Below are positions 9,401 through 16,155 of a stretch of 48,156 nt of DNA, one piece after another. Positions within the stretch are counted from its first letter, which is position 1, and every line of letters begins with the position of its first letter. The stretch is from Candidatus Methylomirabilota bacterium (GTDB lineage Bacteria; Methylomirabilota; Methylomirabilia; Rokubacteriales; CSP1-6). The notes beneath the pieces are model-generated. The model worked only from the letters and a program-made list of their open reading frames with translations, searched no databases and had not been told where the DNA came from. The DNA lies in contig DASTFB010000109.1 of NCBI GenBank assembly GCA_035709005.1, positions 1 to 48,156 of the forward strand, in the 5' to 3' direction. The position numbers and the translations under genes were made by a program.

Positions 9401-9861
9401 TGGTCCTCGTGGGCCAGGGGCGCGCCGAAGAGGGCCATGATCCCGTCGCCCATGACCTGGTTCACGGTGCCCTCGTAGCGATGCACCGCCTCCATCATCC
9501 GCTCGAGCACGGGATCGAGGATCTTCCGCGCCTCCTCCGGGTCGCGGTCGGCGAGCAGCTCGGTGGACCCCTTCATGTCGGCGAAGAGGACGGTGACCTG
9601 CTTGCGCTCGCCCTCGACGGCGGTCTTGGAGGTCAGGATGCGCTCGGCCAGATGTCGCGGCGTGTAGCTCTGCGGCGACCCGAAACGGGCCGCGGCATCC
9701 GCAGCGACGATCGCGCTCCCACACTCGCCACAGAACTTCTGGCCCGGCGGGCTGACGGTGCCGCAGCTCGGGCAACGGGCGGCGAGCCGGGCCCCGCACT
9801 CCCCGCAGAACTTCTGGCCTGCCGGGTTCGCGTGGCCACACCGTGGACAGGAGCCTTCCAT
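6487..9861 (-). CDS. Zinc-ribbon / class III nucleotidyl cyclase / AAA ATPase / TPR signalling protein
   Basis: 1124 residues from ATG 9861. This start is preferred over the in-frame ATG at 9867 because a GGAG lies 6 nt before it. Domains: two double-Cys zinc ribbons (C5-x2-C8 with C19-x2-C22, and C30-x2-C33 with C44-x2-C47); a class III adenylate/guanylate cyclase domain about 85-265 with metal aspartates D95 (LFADMKGST) and D139 (VMGDGIMALFG); an AAA/NB-ARC-like ATPase from about 300 with Walker A GEAGVGKS (K322) and a Walker B-like LLLVFEDLHW; then a long alpha-helical TPR-like region to the C-terminus. Proteins of this plan are common in actinobacteria and soil bacteria and are thought to link protein binding to cNMP synthesis. 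No transmembrane segment is seen. The effector and partner are unknown. Confidence 0.9.
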   Translation of the reverse strand: MEGSCPRCGHANPAGQKFCGECGARLAARCPSCGTVSPPGQKFCGECGSAIVAADAAARFGSPQSYTPRHLAERILTSKTAVEGERKQVTVLFADMKGSTELLADRDPEEARKILDPVLERMMEAVHRYEGTVNQVMGDGIMALFGAPLAHEDHAVRACYAALRMHETIRRYAEEVRRTHGVEVQIRVGLNSGDVVVRSVGNDLHMDYTAVGQTTHLAARMEQLAPAATTRLTAETLRLAEEFVQVRPLGPIPVKGLAAPVEVFELTGAAAVRTRLQAARARGFSRFVGRDAEMDQIRQAAAQARQGRGQLVAVVGEAGVGKSRLFYEFLHSHHVPAGGWRVLEASSVSYGKATPFLPVAELLRGYFHIDDRDDLRAIRAKVTGTLLTLDRALEDTVPAMLWILDVPEPGQAFLALEPPQRRRRALESVKRVLLRESQVQPLLLVFEDLHWIDAETQAVLDSLAESLGSAPVLLAVNYRPEYRHGWGSKTYYRQLRIDPLPPESADALLRTLLGADPSTAPLAPLLITRTEGNPLFLEESVRTLVETGALVGEAGAYRLARPAATIQVPATVQAILAARIDRLRPELKRLLQAAAVVGKDVPVALLTTVAEMAEDALDAALDELQTAELLYEARLFPDLEYTFKHALTHEVAYGGVLQERRRALHATILETLERLYADRLGEHAELLAHHAERAAIPDKAVRYLREAGTKAVARSANREAIEFLERALALLAELPETRETLSAALDVRIALGAPLIAMHGPPSPPVETSYRAALALVDRLDDASRRFPVLWGLWYVQFTRAAYPSALEAGERLLDIARRGTDVGQLLEAHHTLWPTLVSMGEVRRALPHLERGIALYDRERHGSFASLYGGHDPGTCCRYHLALGHWSLGYPERALAAAHEASRLADALGHAMTSTMTLNFVTAILHLRGDRLAALAAGDRCTAIIDTHGFRARAIDHAVLMHAARGDRPDVATLDVLQRERAAQGFMRTWRYVMSGCIIASLYGEADAPAQGLQALAAQGDPENCGLYSAEVSRVEGELRRRLAPRAPDDAARCFQRAVELARRQELKSLELRAATSLARLWRDEGRHQDARHALADVYGWFTEGFDTQDLRTAKALLDELGA

Positions 9862-10016
9862 AGGCATCTCCAGGGGCGCAGCTAAGGCGCGCACGATCGC
9901 GCCCCCGGCGGCCGAAGTCAAGCGCTTCGGGAGAGCGATACCCGTGGCGGTGCTGGAGGCACTTGCCCGAAGCCGTGCCGGCGTTCCATGATGCACGGAC
10001 GAGGCTGGAGGAAACG
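9862..10016. promoter_or_regulatory. Divergent intergenic region of the cyclase and amidohydrolase genes
   Basis: 155 nt separate two divergent starts, so promoters for both should lie here. For the minus-strand cyclase gene a TTGACT -35-like hexamer (complement of 9916-9921) is followed after 17 nt by a poor GATCGT. A small dyad CCGAAG/CTTCGG sits at 9912-9930. No convincing plus-strand promoter is seen. The amidohydrolase has a strong GGAGGAAACG ribosome site. Confidence 0.3.
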
Positions 10017-11228
10017 ATGAGACAGGGGCTCCGGGTGATCGATTCGGACACGCACGTCAACCCGTCGCTCGACGTGCTGCTACGGTACGCCGACCAACCC
10101 CTCCGGGACCGCCTGGACGAGCTTCGCCCGTATGTGCGGAAGGTCAAGCCGGGCCTCGGCCGGGGCGATGCGGAAGATCAGGATGAGAGCAGCCTGCTGT
10201 CCATCAAGCAGCTCCGGTATCAGCGGGTGGCTGGCGAGAAGCCGAGCGCTCCGACCGGTCCCGAAGGCGATCGCGGCTTCCTCTCGGGACGGACCCAGAT
10301 GGTCACGCGAAAACCCATCACCACCCGGGTTGCCGAGGACAACGCCCGCGGCCGCCTCGCGGACATGGACACCGAGGGACGCGATATCGATTTCATCATC
10401 CCCGGTCCCTGGGCCTACGGCGCCCCCGCGCTGCCGCCGCCACTGGTCAAGGGTCTCTACGGTGCCTATCACCGGTACATGGCCGACTACTGCGCGGCGG
10501 ACCCTCGCCGATTGAAGAGCATGGTGCTGGTCCCGGCCGCCGATCCGGCGTGGGGCGCTCAGGTGATCCAAGACCTGGCCGACGAGGAGTGGGTGGCCGC
10601 CGTGTGGCCTCTGCTGCCCGAGGGACTGCCGATCGACGATCCCGACCTCGAACCGATCTGGGTGGCAGCCAACGACGCGGATCTGCCCATCATGTACCAC
10701 GGCTTCACCATCGAGACGCCGTACTTCCCCGGCTATCGTGACGTCTGGGACAACCCGGCCATGGGCCGCTGCGCGGGCCAGACCTGGGGCGGCCAGCGGT
10801 TTCTCTCGTTCATGCTCATGGCAGGCGTGCTCGACCGCCATCCTCGACTGCGGATCGGCACGCTCGAATGCGGCCATGGTTGGCTCCCCCACTGGCTGCT
10901 CCGCCTGACCAGACAGATCGAGTACGTCCGGGGCTCGGTCTCACCCAAGCTCGCGCACACGCCCCTGGAGTACGCGCGGATGGGACGGGTCTTCTGCGGC
11001 ATCGACTTCTCCGAGGGCGTGGAGATGACGCGCGCGGTGACCGAGCTCATCGGCGATCACGTGCTCATGTTCGAGTCCGACTATCCGCACCCCGAAACCA
11101 TCTTTCCCGACCATGCCGACACGGTCATCGACTGGCGGCGAACACTGGGCGAGCCGGCCACACAGAAACTGATGTGGCAGAACGCCGCCCGCTTCTTTCG
11201 CCTGGCCTCCACACCGTGGCGTGACTGA
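10017..11228 (+). CDS. Amidohydrolase family 2 (ACMSD/LigW-like metal-dependent hydrolase)
   Basis: 403 residues from ATG 10017, with GGAGG 7 nt upstream; the longer in-frame ATG at 9963 lacks a ribosome site. It opens with IDSDTHVNPSLDVL, the family variant of the metal-binding D-x-H motif on strand 1. Later parts of the TIM barrel show MYHGFTIETP, RIGTLECGHGWLPHWLLRL and FESDYPHPETIFPDHADTVI, which supply the second and third His/Asp ligands. Family members hydrolyse or decarboxylate aromatic and cyclic acids. The first motif is D-x-D-x-H rather than H-x-H, as in many uncharacterised soil members. It stands alone, divergent from the cyclase gene and convergent with the liv operon, so no pathway can be assigned. 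Confidence 0.85.
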   Translation: MRQGLRVIDSDTHVNPSLDVLLRYADQPLRDRLDELRPYVRKVKPGLGRGDAEDQDESSLLSIKQLRYQRVAGEKPSAPTGPEGDRGFLSGRTQMVTRKPITTRVAEDNARGRLADMDTEGRDIDFIIPGPWAYGAPALPPPLVKGLYGAYHRYMADYCAADPRRLKSMVLVPAADPAWGAQVIQDLADEEWVAAVWPLLPEGLPIDDPDLEPIWVAANDADLPIMYHGFTIETPYFPGYRDVWDNPAMGRCAGQTWGGQRFLSFMLMAGVLDRHPRLRIGTLECGHGWLPHWLLRLTRQIEYVRGSVSPKLAHTPLEYARMGRVFCGIDFSEGVEMTRAVTELIGDHVLMFESDYPHPETIFPDHADTVIDWRRTLGEPATQKLMWQNAARFFRLASTPWRD

Positions 11229-11312
11229 GGACCCGGGAGGATTCGTCGCGAGCGCGGTGGAGACTGATGGCCGCTCCGGCCATGGCCTGGGGGCGATCGA
11301 GACCGGCCAGCC

Positions 11313-12020
11313 TTACATCCCCAGATAGGCGCGGCGCACGCGTGGATCCGTCATCAGCGTGTCGCGCGAGCCGCTCAGGGCCACCCGTCCCGTTTCCAGG
11401 ACGTAGCCGCGATCGCAGGCCTCCAGAGCCTCCACCACGCGCTGCTCGACCAGCAGGACGGTCAGGCCGTGATGACGATGCACGAGGCGGATCCGCTCGA
11501 AGATCGCGTCCACCACCGTGGGCGCCAGCCCCATGGAGGGCTCGTCGAGCATCAGCAGTACCGGCGCGGACGCGAGCCCCCGTCCGATGGCGAGCATCTG
11601 CTGCTCGCCGCCGGACAGCGTGCCGGCGAGCTGGCCGGCGCGTTCGGCCAGGACGGGGAACAGTTCCAGGATCGTCGGCAGCGCTGCCGCCCACCGGGCC
11701 CGGCCGTTGCGGGTGTAGGCGCCCATCTCCAGATTTTCCATGACCGTCATGGAGGCGAAGACCTGGCGCCCTTCGGGGACGTGGGCGATGCCGAGCTGGG
11801 CGCGCTCGGCCGGCGGGAGCGCCAGGAGGTTGCGGCCCCGATAGACGATCTCTCCCGCCACCGGCGCCACCGTCCCCGATATCGTCTTGAACAGGGTCGA
11901 CTTGCCGGCGCCGTTGGGTCCGACCACGGCCACGAACTCGCCCTCCTCCACGTCGAGCGAGACGTCGGTCAAGGCCCGCAGGCCCCCGTAGGCGACGCTA
12001 AGCGATCGGATCTCGAGCAC
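11313..12020 (-). CDS. livF: LivF-type ABC transporter ATP-binding protein (first liv operon)
   Basis: 235 residues, the usual LivF size. Walker A GPNGAGKST at about 35-43, signature LSGGEQQML at about 135, Walker B VLLMLDEPSMGL and a C-terminal H-loop equivalent LLVEQ (LivF normally has VEQ). This is the cytoplasmic ATPase pairing with LivG on the LivH/LivM permease of branched-chain-amino-acid type importers. Its start lies 23 nt inside the end of the upstream livM-livG fusion, indicating translational coupling. Last gene of the operon; the 84 nt separating it from the convergent amidohydrolase show no strong terminator. Confidence 0.92.
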   Translation of the reverse strand: MLEIRSLSVAYGGLRALTDVSLDVEEGEFVAVVGPNGAGKSTLFKTISGTVAPVAGEIVYRGRNLLALPPAERAQLGIAHVPEGRQVFASMTVMENLEMGAYTRNGRARWAAALPTILELFPVLAERAGQLAGTLSGGEQQMLAIGRGLASAPVLLMLDEPSMGLAPTVVDAIFERIRLVHRHHGLTVLLVEQRVVEALEACDRGYVLETGRVALSGSRDTLMTDPRVRRAYLGM

Positions 12021-13803
12021 GCTCCATCCACTTCTTGCCGAGATACGCTTCGATCACCGCCGGATTCATGACCACCTCGGCTGGCGGGCCCTCGGCGATC
12101 AGCTTGCCGTGGTCGAGCACGGTGAAGACGTCCGCGAGCTTCACCATGGCGTGCATCGTGTGCTCGATGATGACGATCGTGACGCCATCGCGGTTCACCC
12201 GCCGGATGATGGTCAACACGTCCTCGAGCTCGGTCGGGCCCAGGCCGGCCAGCGTCTCGTCGAGCAGGAGCAGGCGCGGGCGGGGCGCCAGCGCCCGCGC
12301 CAGCTCCATCAGCCGGAGCTGCCTGGTCGTCAGGCCGCTGGCGATCGCCTCGGCCTGGGCGCCGGCCAGTCCGACGCGGGCCAACGCCTCGTTGGCCAGC
12401 CGCTCGGCCTCCGCGTCGGTGGCGGCGCCGACGTAGGCGCCGACGATCACGTTCTGCAGCACGGTCATGCGCGAGAAGGCGCGCGCCACCTGGAACGTGC
12501 GTCCCACGCCCTGGGCGCAGATGTCATGCGGCGTCAGCCCCACGAGCTCCCGGCCGCGGTACCGGATGCTGCCGGCATCGGCGGCGAGGAATCCGTTGAC
12601 GACGTTGAACAGCGTCGTCTTGCCGGCGCCGTTGGGCCCGATGATCCCGTGGATCGCGCCTTCCTGGATGGTCACGGTGACGCCGTCGACGGCCCGGAGG
12701 CCACCGAACCGGCGCACAACGCCCTCCAGCCGGAGGACCGCCTGCCCGGCCCGCTGTGCCGGCCCGCCACCGCCACGCGCCGTCAGGGGCGGCTCGACCG
12801 GCGCCGGGGGGGGCTCCGTCCACGCCGGCCGCGACTCCGCCCGGCCCGCCACGACACGATCGCGGATCCGCCAGTAGATCCCGTCGGGGGCCAGGAGGAT
12901 GATGGCGATGATGGCGAAGCCGTACACCACCCCCTGGATGCCGGGAATGATGTGCCCGAGCTCGGCGTGCAGGGTCTCGGCGAGCGGCACCAGCACCGTG
13001 GCCCCGATGATCGGCCCCCAGAAGACTCCCACGCCACCGAACAGCGTGACGATGAGCGCCTGGGCCGACACCAGCATGCCGAAGACCGTCGGGGGAGTGA
13101 CGACCAGGAGCACGACCGCGTAGAGCCCCCCGGCCGCCGCCGCCATCGCCGCGCTCAACGCCATGGCGCGCATCTTCCAGCCCCAGGCATCGATCCCCGC
13201 GGCTTCCGCCGCGGGCTCGTTCTGCTTGATGGCGAGCAGGGCCAGGCCGAAGCGGGAGCGTTCCACGTGCAGCGACACCGCCATGCCGATCACCACCAGG
13301 ACGAGGGCAAGGGCCATATAGACGCGCGGATCGGCGAACTGCAGGTAGAGGGCCGGCGACTCGCGTTTCATCGGCAGCGACACTTCTTGATAGCCGAGCC
13401 ACTCGAACACGTACAGCATGGCCAGCGGGTAGGCCAGCATGGACAGGGCGAAGTAGTGACCGCGCAGGCGGAACGTGGGGATCCCGATGGCGATGCCGGC
13501 CAGCATGCCCACGAGCACTCCGGCCGGGATGCCGACCCAGGGCGACACGCCGAACACGACGAACGCGATCGTCACCGTGTAGGCCCCCAGGCCGAAGAAC
13601 CCGGCGTGGCCGAACGAGATCATGCCACTGTAGCCGCTCAGCATGTTCCAGCTGAGGCCCATGGCCGCCCAGACCAGGACCAGGGTCATCATCAACTGAT
13701 AGTAGGAGTTGGTGACGGTGAGACCGATCAGCAGATAGGCGGCCGCGAAGGCGGCGATCAGCGCATATTGTCGGATCAGGCCGCGCCTCGCCGGCCTCGT
13801 CAC
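11998..13803 (-). CDS. LivM-LivG fusion: permease joined to ATP-binding subunit
   Basis: 601 residues from GTG 13803, whose GTGA overlaps the livH stop. Residues 1 to about 325 form the LivM permease, with some 8-9 hydrophobic segments and the conserved SGYSGMISFGHAGFFGLGAY loop. A Pro/Gly/Ala-rich linker follows (about 330-360, with EPPPAPVEPP and RGGGGPAQRAG). Residues 365-601 are a LivG-type ATPase with Walker A GPNGAGKTT and the GRTFQ motif. The reading frame is continuous, so this is a true fusion. The ABC signature reads LTTRQLRLMELARAL instead of LSxGQ, and Walker B reads LLLLDETLAGL (T for P). Similar fused, signature-deviant LivMG proteins are known from environmental genomes. It should pair with LivF and LivH from the same operon. 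Confidence 0.93.
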   Translation of the reverse strand: MTRPARRGLIRQYALIAAFAAAYLLIGLTVTNSYYQLMMTLVLVWAAMGLSWNMLSGYSGMISFGHAGFFGLGAYTVTIAFVVFGVSPWVGIPAGVLVGMLAGIAIGIPTFRLRGHYFALSMLAYPLAMLYVFEWLGYQEVSLPMKRESPALYLQFADPRVYMALALVLVVIGMAVSLHVERSRFGLALLAIKQNEPAAEAAGIDAWGWKMRAMALSAAMAAAAGGLYAVVLLVVTPPTVFGMLVSAQALIVTLFGGVGVFWGPIIGATVLVPLAETLHAELGHIIPGIQGVVYGFAIIAIILLAPDGIYWRIRDRVVAGRAESRPAWTEPPPAPVEPPLTARGGGGPAQRAGQAVLRLEGVVRRFGGLRAVDGVTVTIQEGAIHGIIGPNGAGKTTLFNVVNGFLAADAGSIRYRGRELVGLTPHDICAQGVGRTFQVARAFSRMTVLQNVIVGAYVGAATDAEAERLANEALARVGLAGAQAEAIASGLTTRQLRLMELARALAPRPRLLLLDETLAGLGPTELEDVLTIIRRVNRDGVTIVIIEHTMHAMVKLADVFTVLDHGKLIAEGPPAEVVMNPAVIEAYLGKKWMERARDPIA

Positions 13804-14741
13804 GTCCGCTCCCAGACGCGGCCGAACATGCCGCGGGGACGGAAGAAGATGATGAGCAGGAAGACGACGAAGATCGCCGTGTTCTGCAACTGGTACGGCA
13901 GGATCAGGGTCGACATCTGCTGGACGAGACCGATCGTGAGCCCGCCCCAGAAGGCGCCGAAGATCGAGCCCATGCCGCCGAGCACCACGCCGGCGTACAT
14001 GACGATCACGAAGTCGAGGCCGATGTAGGGCTGAAAGGACTGGGAGATGGCCAGGAGACCACCCGCCACGGCGGTGATCCCGACCCCCAGCCCGAAGGCC
14101 AGGCTGTGCGCGCGATCGACGTCCACGCCGACGTAGGCGGCCGCGATCGGATTGTCGGCCGCGGCGCGCAGGGCCTTGCCCAGCTGGGATCGCGTGAGGA
14201 AGAGGTACAGCGCGATGGCGAAGGCGACCGCCAGCACGAAGCCCACGGTCCGCGCCTGATTGAGGAAGACGGCCCCGATCTCCCAGGACTCGCGGGACAG
14301 CGGGGTCTGCACCGAGATCGGCATGGAGCCGAACAGGATGAGGCCGCCGTTGGCGAGGACCAGCGCCACCCCCAGGGTGAGGATGATCTGGGCGTAATGG
14401 CCTTCGGCTTCCGCCGTGACCACGCGGGCGCCGGTCACGCTCGACACCAGATAGCGGTGCACCAGCCATCCGACGGCGAAGACGATCGGGCCGGCCAGGA
14501 CCGCGCCGACGACGGGGGCGGCGTACGGCCCCAGGAAGGTCAGGACGCCGACGCCGGTGACCAGGTAGTAGGCCGCGTACATCCCGAGCATCATGAAGTC
14601 GCCGTGCGCGAAATTGATGACGCGCATGACGCCGAAGATCAGGCCGAGGCCCACGCACATCAGGCCATAGGTGCCACCGACCAGCAGGCCGGCCACCAGC
14701 GCCTGGAAGAAATCCACGAGCACCCAGTAAAAGGCGTCCAC
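13800..14741 (-). CDS. livH: LivH-type ABC transporter permease (first liv operon)
   Basis: 313 residues from GTG 14741, about 8 transmembrane segments. The family motif GTYGLMCVGLGLIFGVMRVINFAHGDFMMLGMY (abbreviated: GLGLIFGVM then NFAHGDFMMLG) occupies residues 22-55. The ABC-contact loop ALRAAADNPIAAAYVGVD is near 200. It is the inner-membrane partner of the LivM half of the fused protein immediately downstream, with which it shares a GTGA junction. The binding-protein gene ends 50 nt upstream of its start. Substrate by homology is a branched-chain amino acid, amide or similar small polar acid; the upstream hydantoinase/oxoprolinase genes hint at cyclic amides or their products. Confidence 0.92.
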   Translation of the reverse strand: MDAFYWVLVDFFQALVAGLLVGGTYGLMCVGLGLIFGVMRVINFAHGDFMMLGMYAAYYLVTGVGVLTFLGPYAAPVVGAVLAGPIVFAVGWLVHRYLVSSVTGARVVTAEAEGHYAQIILTLGVALVLANGGLILFGSMPISVQTPLSRESWEIGAVFLNQARTVGFVLAVAFAIALYLFLTRSQLGKALRAAADNPIAAAYVGVDVDRAHSLAFGLGVGITAVAGGLLAISQSFQPYIGLDFVIVMYAGVVLGGMGSIFGAFWGGLTIGLVQQMSTLILPYQLQNTAIFVVFLLIIFFRPRGMFGRVWERT

Positions 14742-14791
14742 GCCTCACCGTGCGGGGGGCGGCGGCGGGGCGGCCGGGCGCGCGCCCGGCA

Positions 14792-16021
14792 CTACCGCTT
14801 CGGCCAGATCGGCTTGGCCACCGCCGCGTCCGCCGGATATACGGTGACGGGAACGCCGTTCTGCCACTGCACCACCACGACGTCCGCGTCCACGCGGCGG
14901 CCATTGCCGTCGAACTTCACGCGCCCGCCGGGGAAATACTTCGCCGGACCTTCGGTGGTGTCCATGGCCCGGATGGCCTCGGCCACCTTCCGGCGGTCGG
15001 CCGACCCGGCCTTCTCCAGCGCGTCCTTGAAGATCAACATCGACCCCGCCAGCGACATGGTCTCCTGCGTCGGCCAGAGCTCCCCCGTCTTCTGCGTGTA
15101 CTCCTTGACGATGGCCTCCTGCCCCTTGATGCTCCAGTTGGCGACGATGGTCATGACGCCCTCGAGGAGGTCCTTGCCCAGGTTCTTCAGCATGTCGGGG
15201 GCGGCGATGTGCGCGCCGTTGGAGATGACCGGCACCCGCCCCCGCCCGAGACCGAACTCGTGGAGCTTTTCGAGGCACAGCTTGTCGTCGGGAATGGCCG
15301 TGGGCAGCAGGAGCAGGAGATCGGGCCGCGACGAGCGGACCTTCTGGACGAGCGGCGTGCAGTCGGACAGCGGCGGCGTGAAGGTCTCGTCGACCACGAG
15401 CTTCAGGCCGAGGGCGGCGATGCCGCCCTCGCGCATCGGCTTCACGAAGCTGACGGGCGCCGCCGTGTTGTCCATGATGATGGCGACGGTGCCCGGCTTC
15501 CTGCCGGTCGCGCTCTCGGCCAGCTTGACCAGCGCCGGCAGGGCCTGCTTGGCCTGGGTGCCTCCGGTCGGAGAGGTCTGGAACACGTACTTGAAGCCCC
15601 GGGCGGTGATCTGATCCGAGTAGGACAGGGTGAGGACGGGCAGCTCGGTGCGCTCGGTCACCTCCGTGACGCCCAGCGTGAAGCTCGACAGCCAGGCGCC
15701 GGCGGCGCCGATCAGGTCAGGCTCCTGGGCGACCATCCGCTGGGCGGCGTTCTTCGCCTTCTCGACGCTGTCGCCGGCGTCGAAGACGACGATTCGCATC
15801 TTGGCGCCGCCCAGCGCCTTGATGCCGCCCTGGGCGTTGATGCGGTCGACGGCGAGCGTGGCGCCCTTGAGCATGAGGTCGCCCTGGCGCGCCCACGGTC
15901 CCGACATCGGTGCGATCAGGCCGACCTTCACGTCCGCGGCCTGGGCCGCCGCCGGGGCGAGAACGCCGAGGGCGATTCCGAGCGCGAGCGGCAGTGCGGC
16001 GAATGCTCTGAAGCGATTCAT
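14792..16021 (-). CDS. Periplasmic LivJ-like (type I fold) amino-acid/amide binding protein
   Basis: 409 residues from ATG 16021, preceded by GGGGGACACC. The in-frame upstream ATG at 16078 would add 19 hydrophilic residues before a clear signal peptide and is rejected. The signal peptide spans about 5-28 with cleavage near AAQAAD. The mature chain starts VKVGLIAPMSGPWARQGDLMLKGA, the standard Peripla_BP_6 opening, with the ligand-contacting SGP..ARQG loop. The protein is the substrate-capturing component of the LivH/LivMG/LivF importer encoded directly downstream. It is the first gene of the liv part of the minus-strand cluster; hyuB ends 134 nt upstream and a dyad lies in that gap. Confidence 0.92.
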   Translation of the reverse strand: MNRFRAFAALPLALGIALGVLAPAAAQAADVKVGLIAPMSGPWARQGDLMLKGATLAVDRINAQGGIKALGGAKMRIVVFDAGDSVEKAKNAAQRMVAQEPDLIGAAGAWLSSFTLGVTEVTERTELPVLTLSYSDQITARGFKYVFQTSPTGGTQAKQALPALVKLAESATGRKPGTVAIIMDNTAAPVSFVKPMREGGIAALGLKLVVDETFTPPLSDCTPLVQKVRSSRPDLLLLLPTAIPDDKLCLEKLHEFGLGRGRVPVISNGAHIAAPDMLKNLGKDLLEGVMTIVANWSIKGQEAIVKEYTQKTGELWPTQETMSLAGSMLIFKDALEKAGSADRRKVAEAIRAMDTTEGPAKYFPGGRVKFDGNGRRVDADVVVVQWQNGVPVTVYPADAAVAKPIWPKR

Positions 16022-16100
16022 GGTGTCCCCCGTAGCCTGGTGTCGGTGTTGAGCAGCGCGGTCGCGAGGCCGGAGCACGGCGCCACGGCGACCCCTGGCG

Positions 16101-16133
16101 CGGACAAACGGATAGCGCTATCGCCGCGGTCCG
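16101..16133. promoter_or_regulatory. Nested palindrome upstream of the liv operon
   Basis: A perfect 12-bp palindrome GATAGCGCTATC (16111-16122) is embedded in an outer inverted repeat CGGAC (16101-16105) / GTCCG (16129-16133). The inner palindrome has no loop, so it looks more like a dimeric protein operator than a hairpin terminator. It lies between the end of hyuB and the start of the liv binding-protein gene, about 90 nt before that start. An operator for a local repressor is an inference. Confidence 0.4.
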
Positions 16134-16155
16134 TCAAGATGAATATGGCGGGACG

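Noticed and set aside
9912-9930. Dyad CCGAAG/CTTCGG in the divergent gap
   Set aside because: A 6-bp dyad is expected by chance here, and it does not sit at a convincing promoter position.
7244-10147. Second long minus-strand frame overlapping the cyclase gene
   Set aside because: An out-of-phase shadow of the cyclase gene; its composition is low complexity and the in-phase frame carries all the motifs.
11998-13803. Frameshift artefact as the cause of the LivM-LivG fusion
   Set aside because: The frame is continuous through a low-complexity Pro/Gly linker of normal fusion style, with no loss of either domain.
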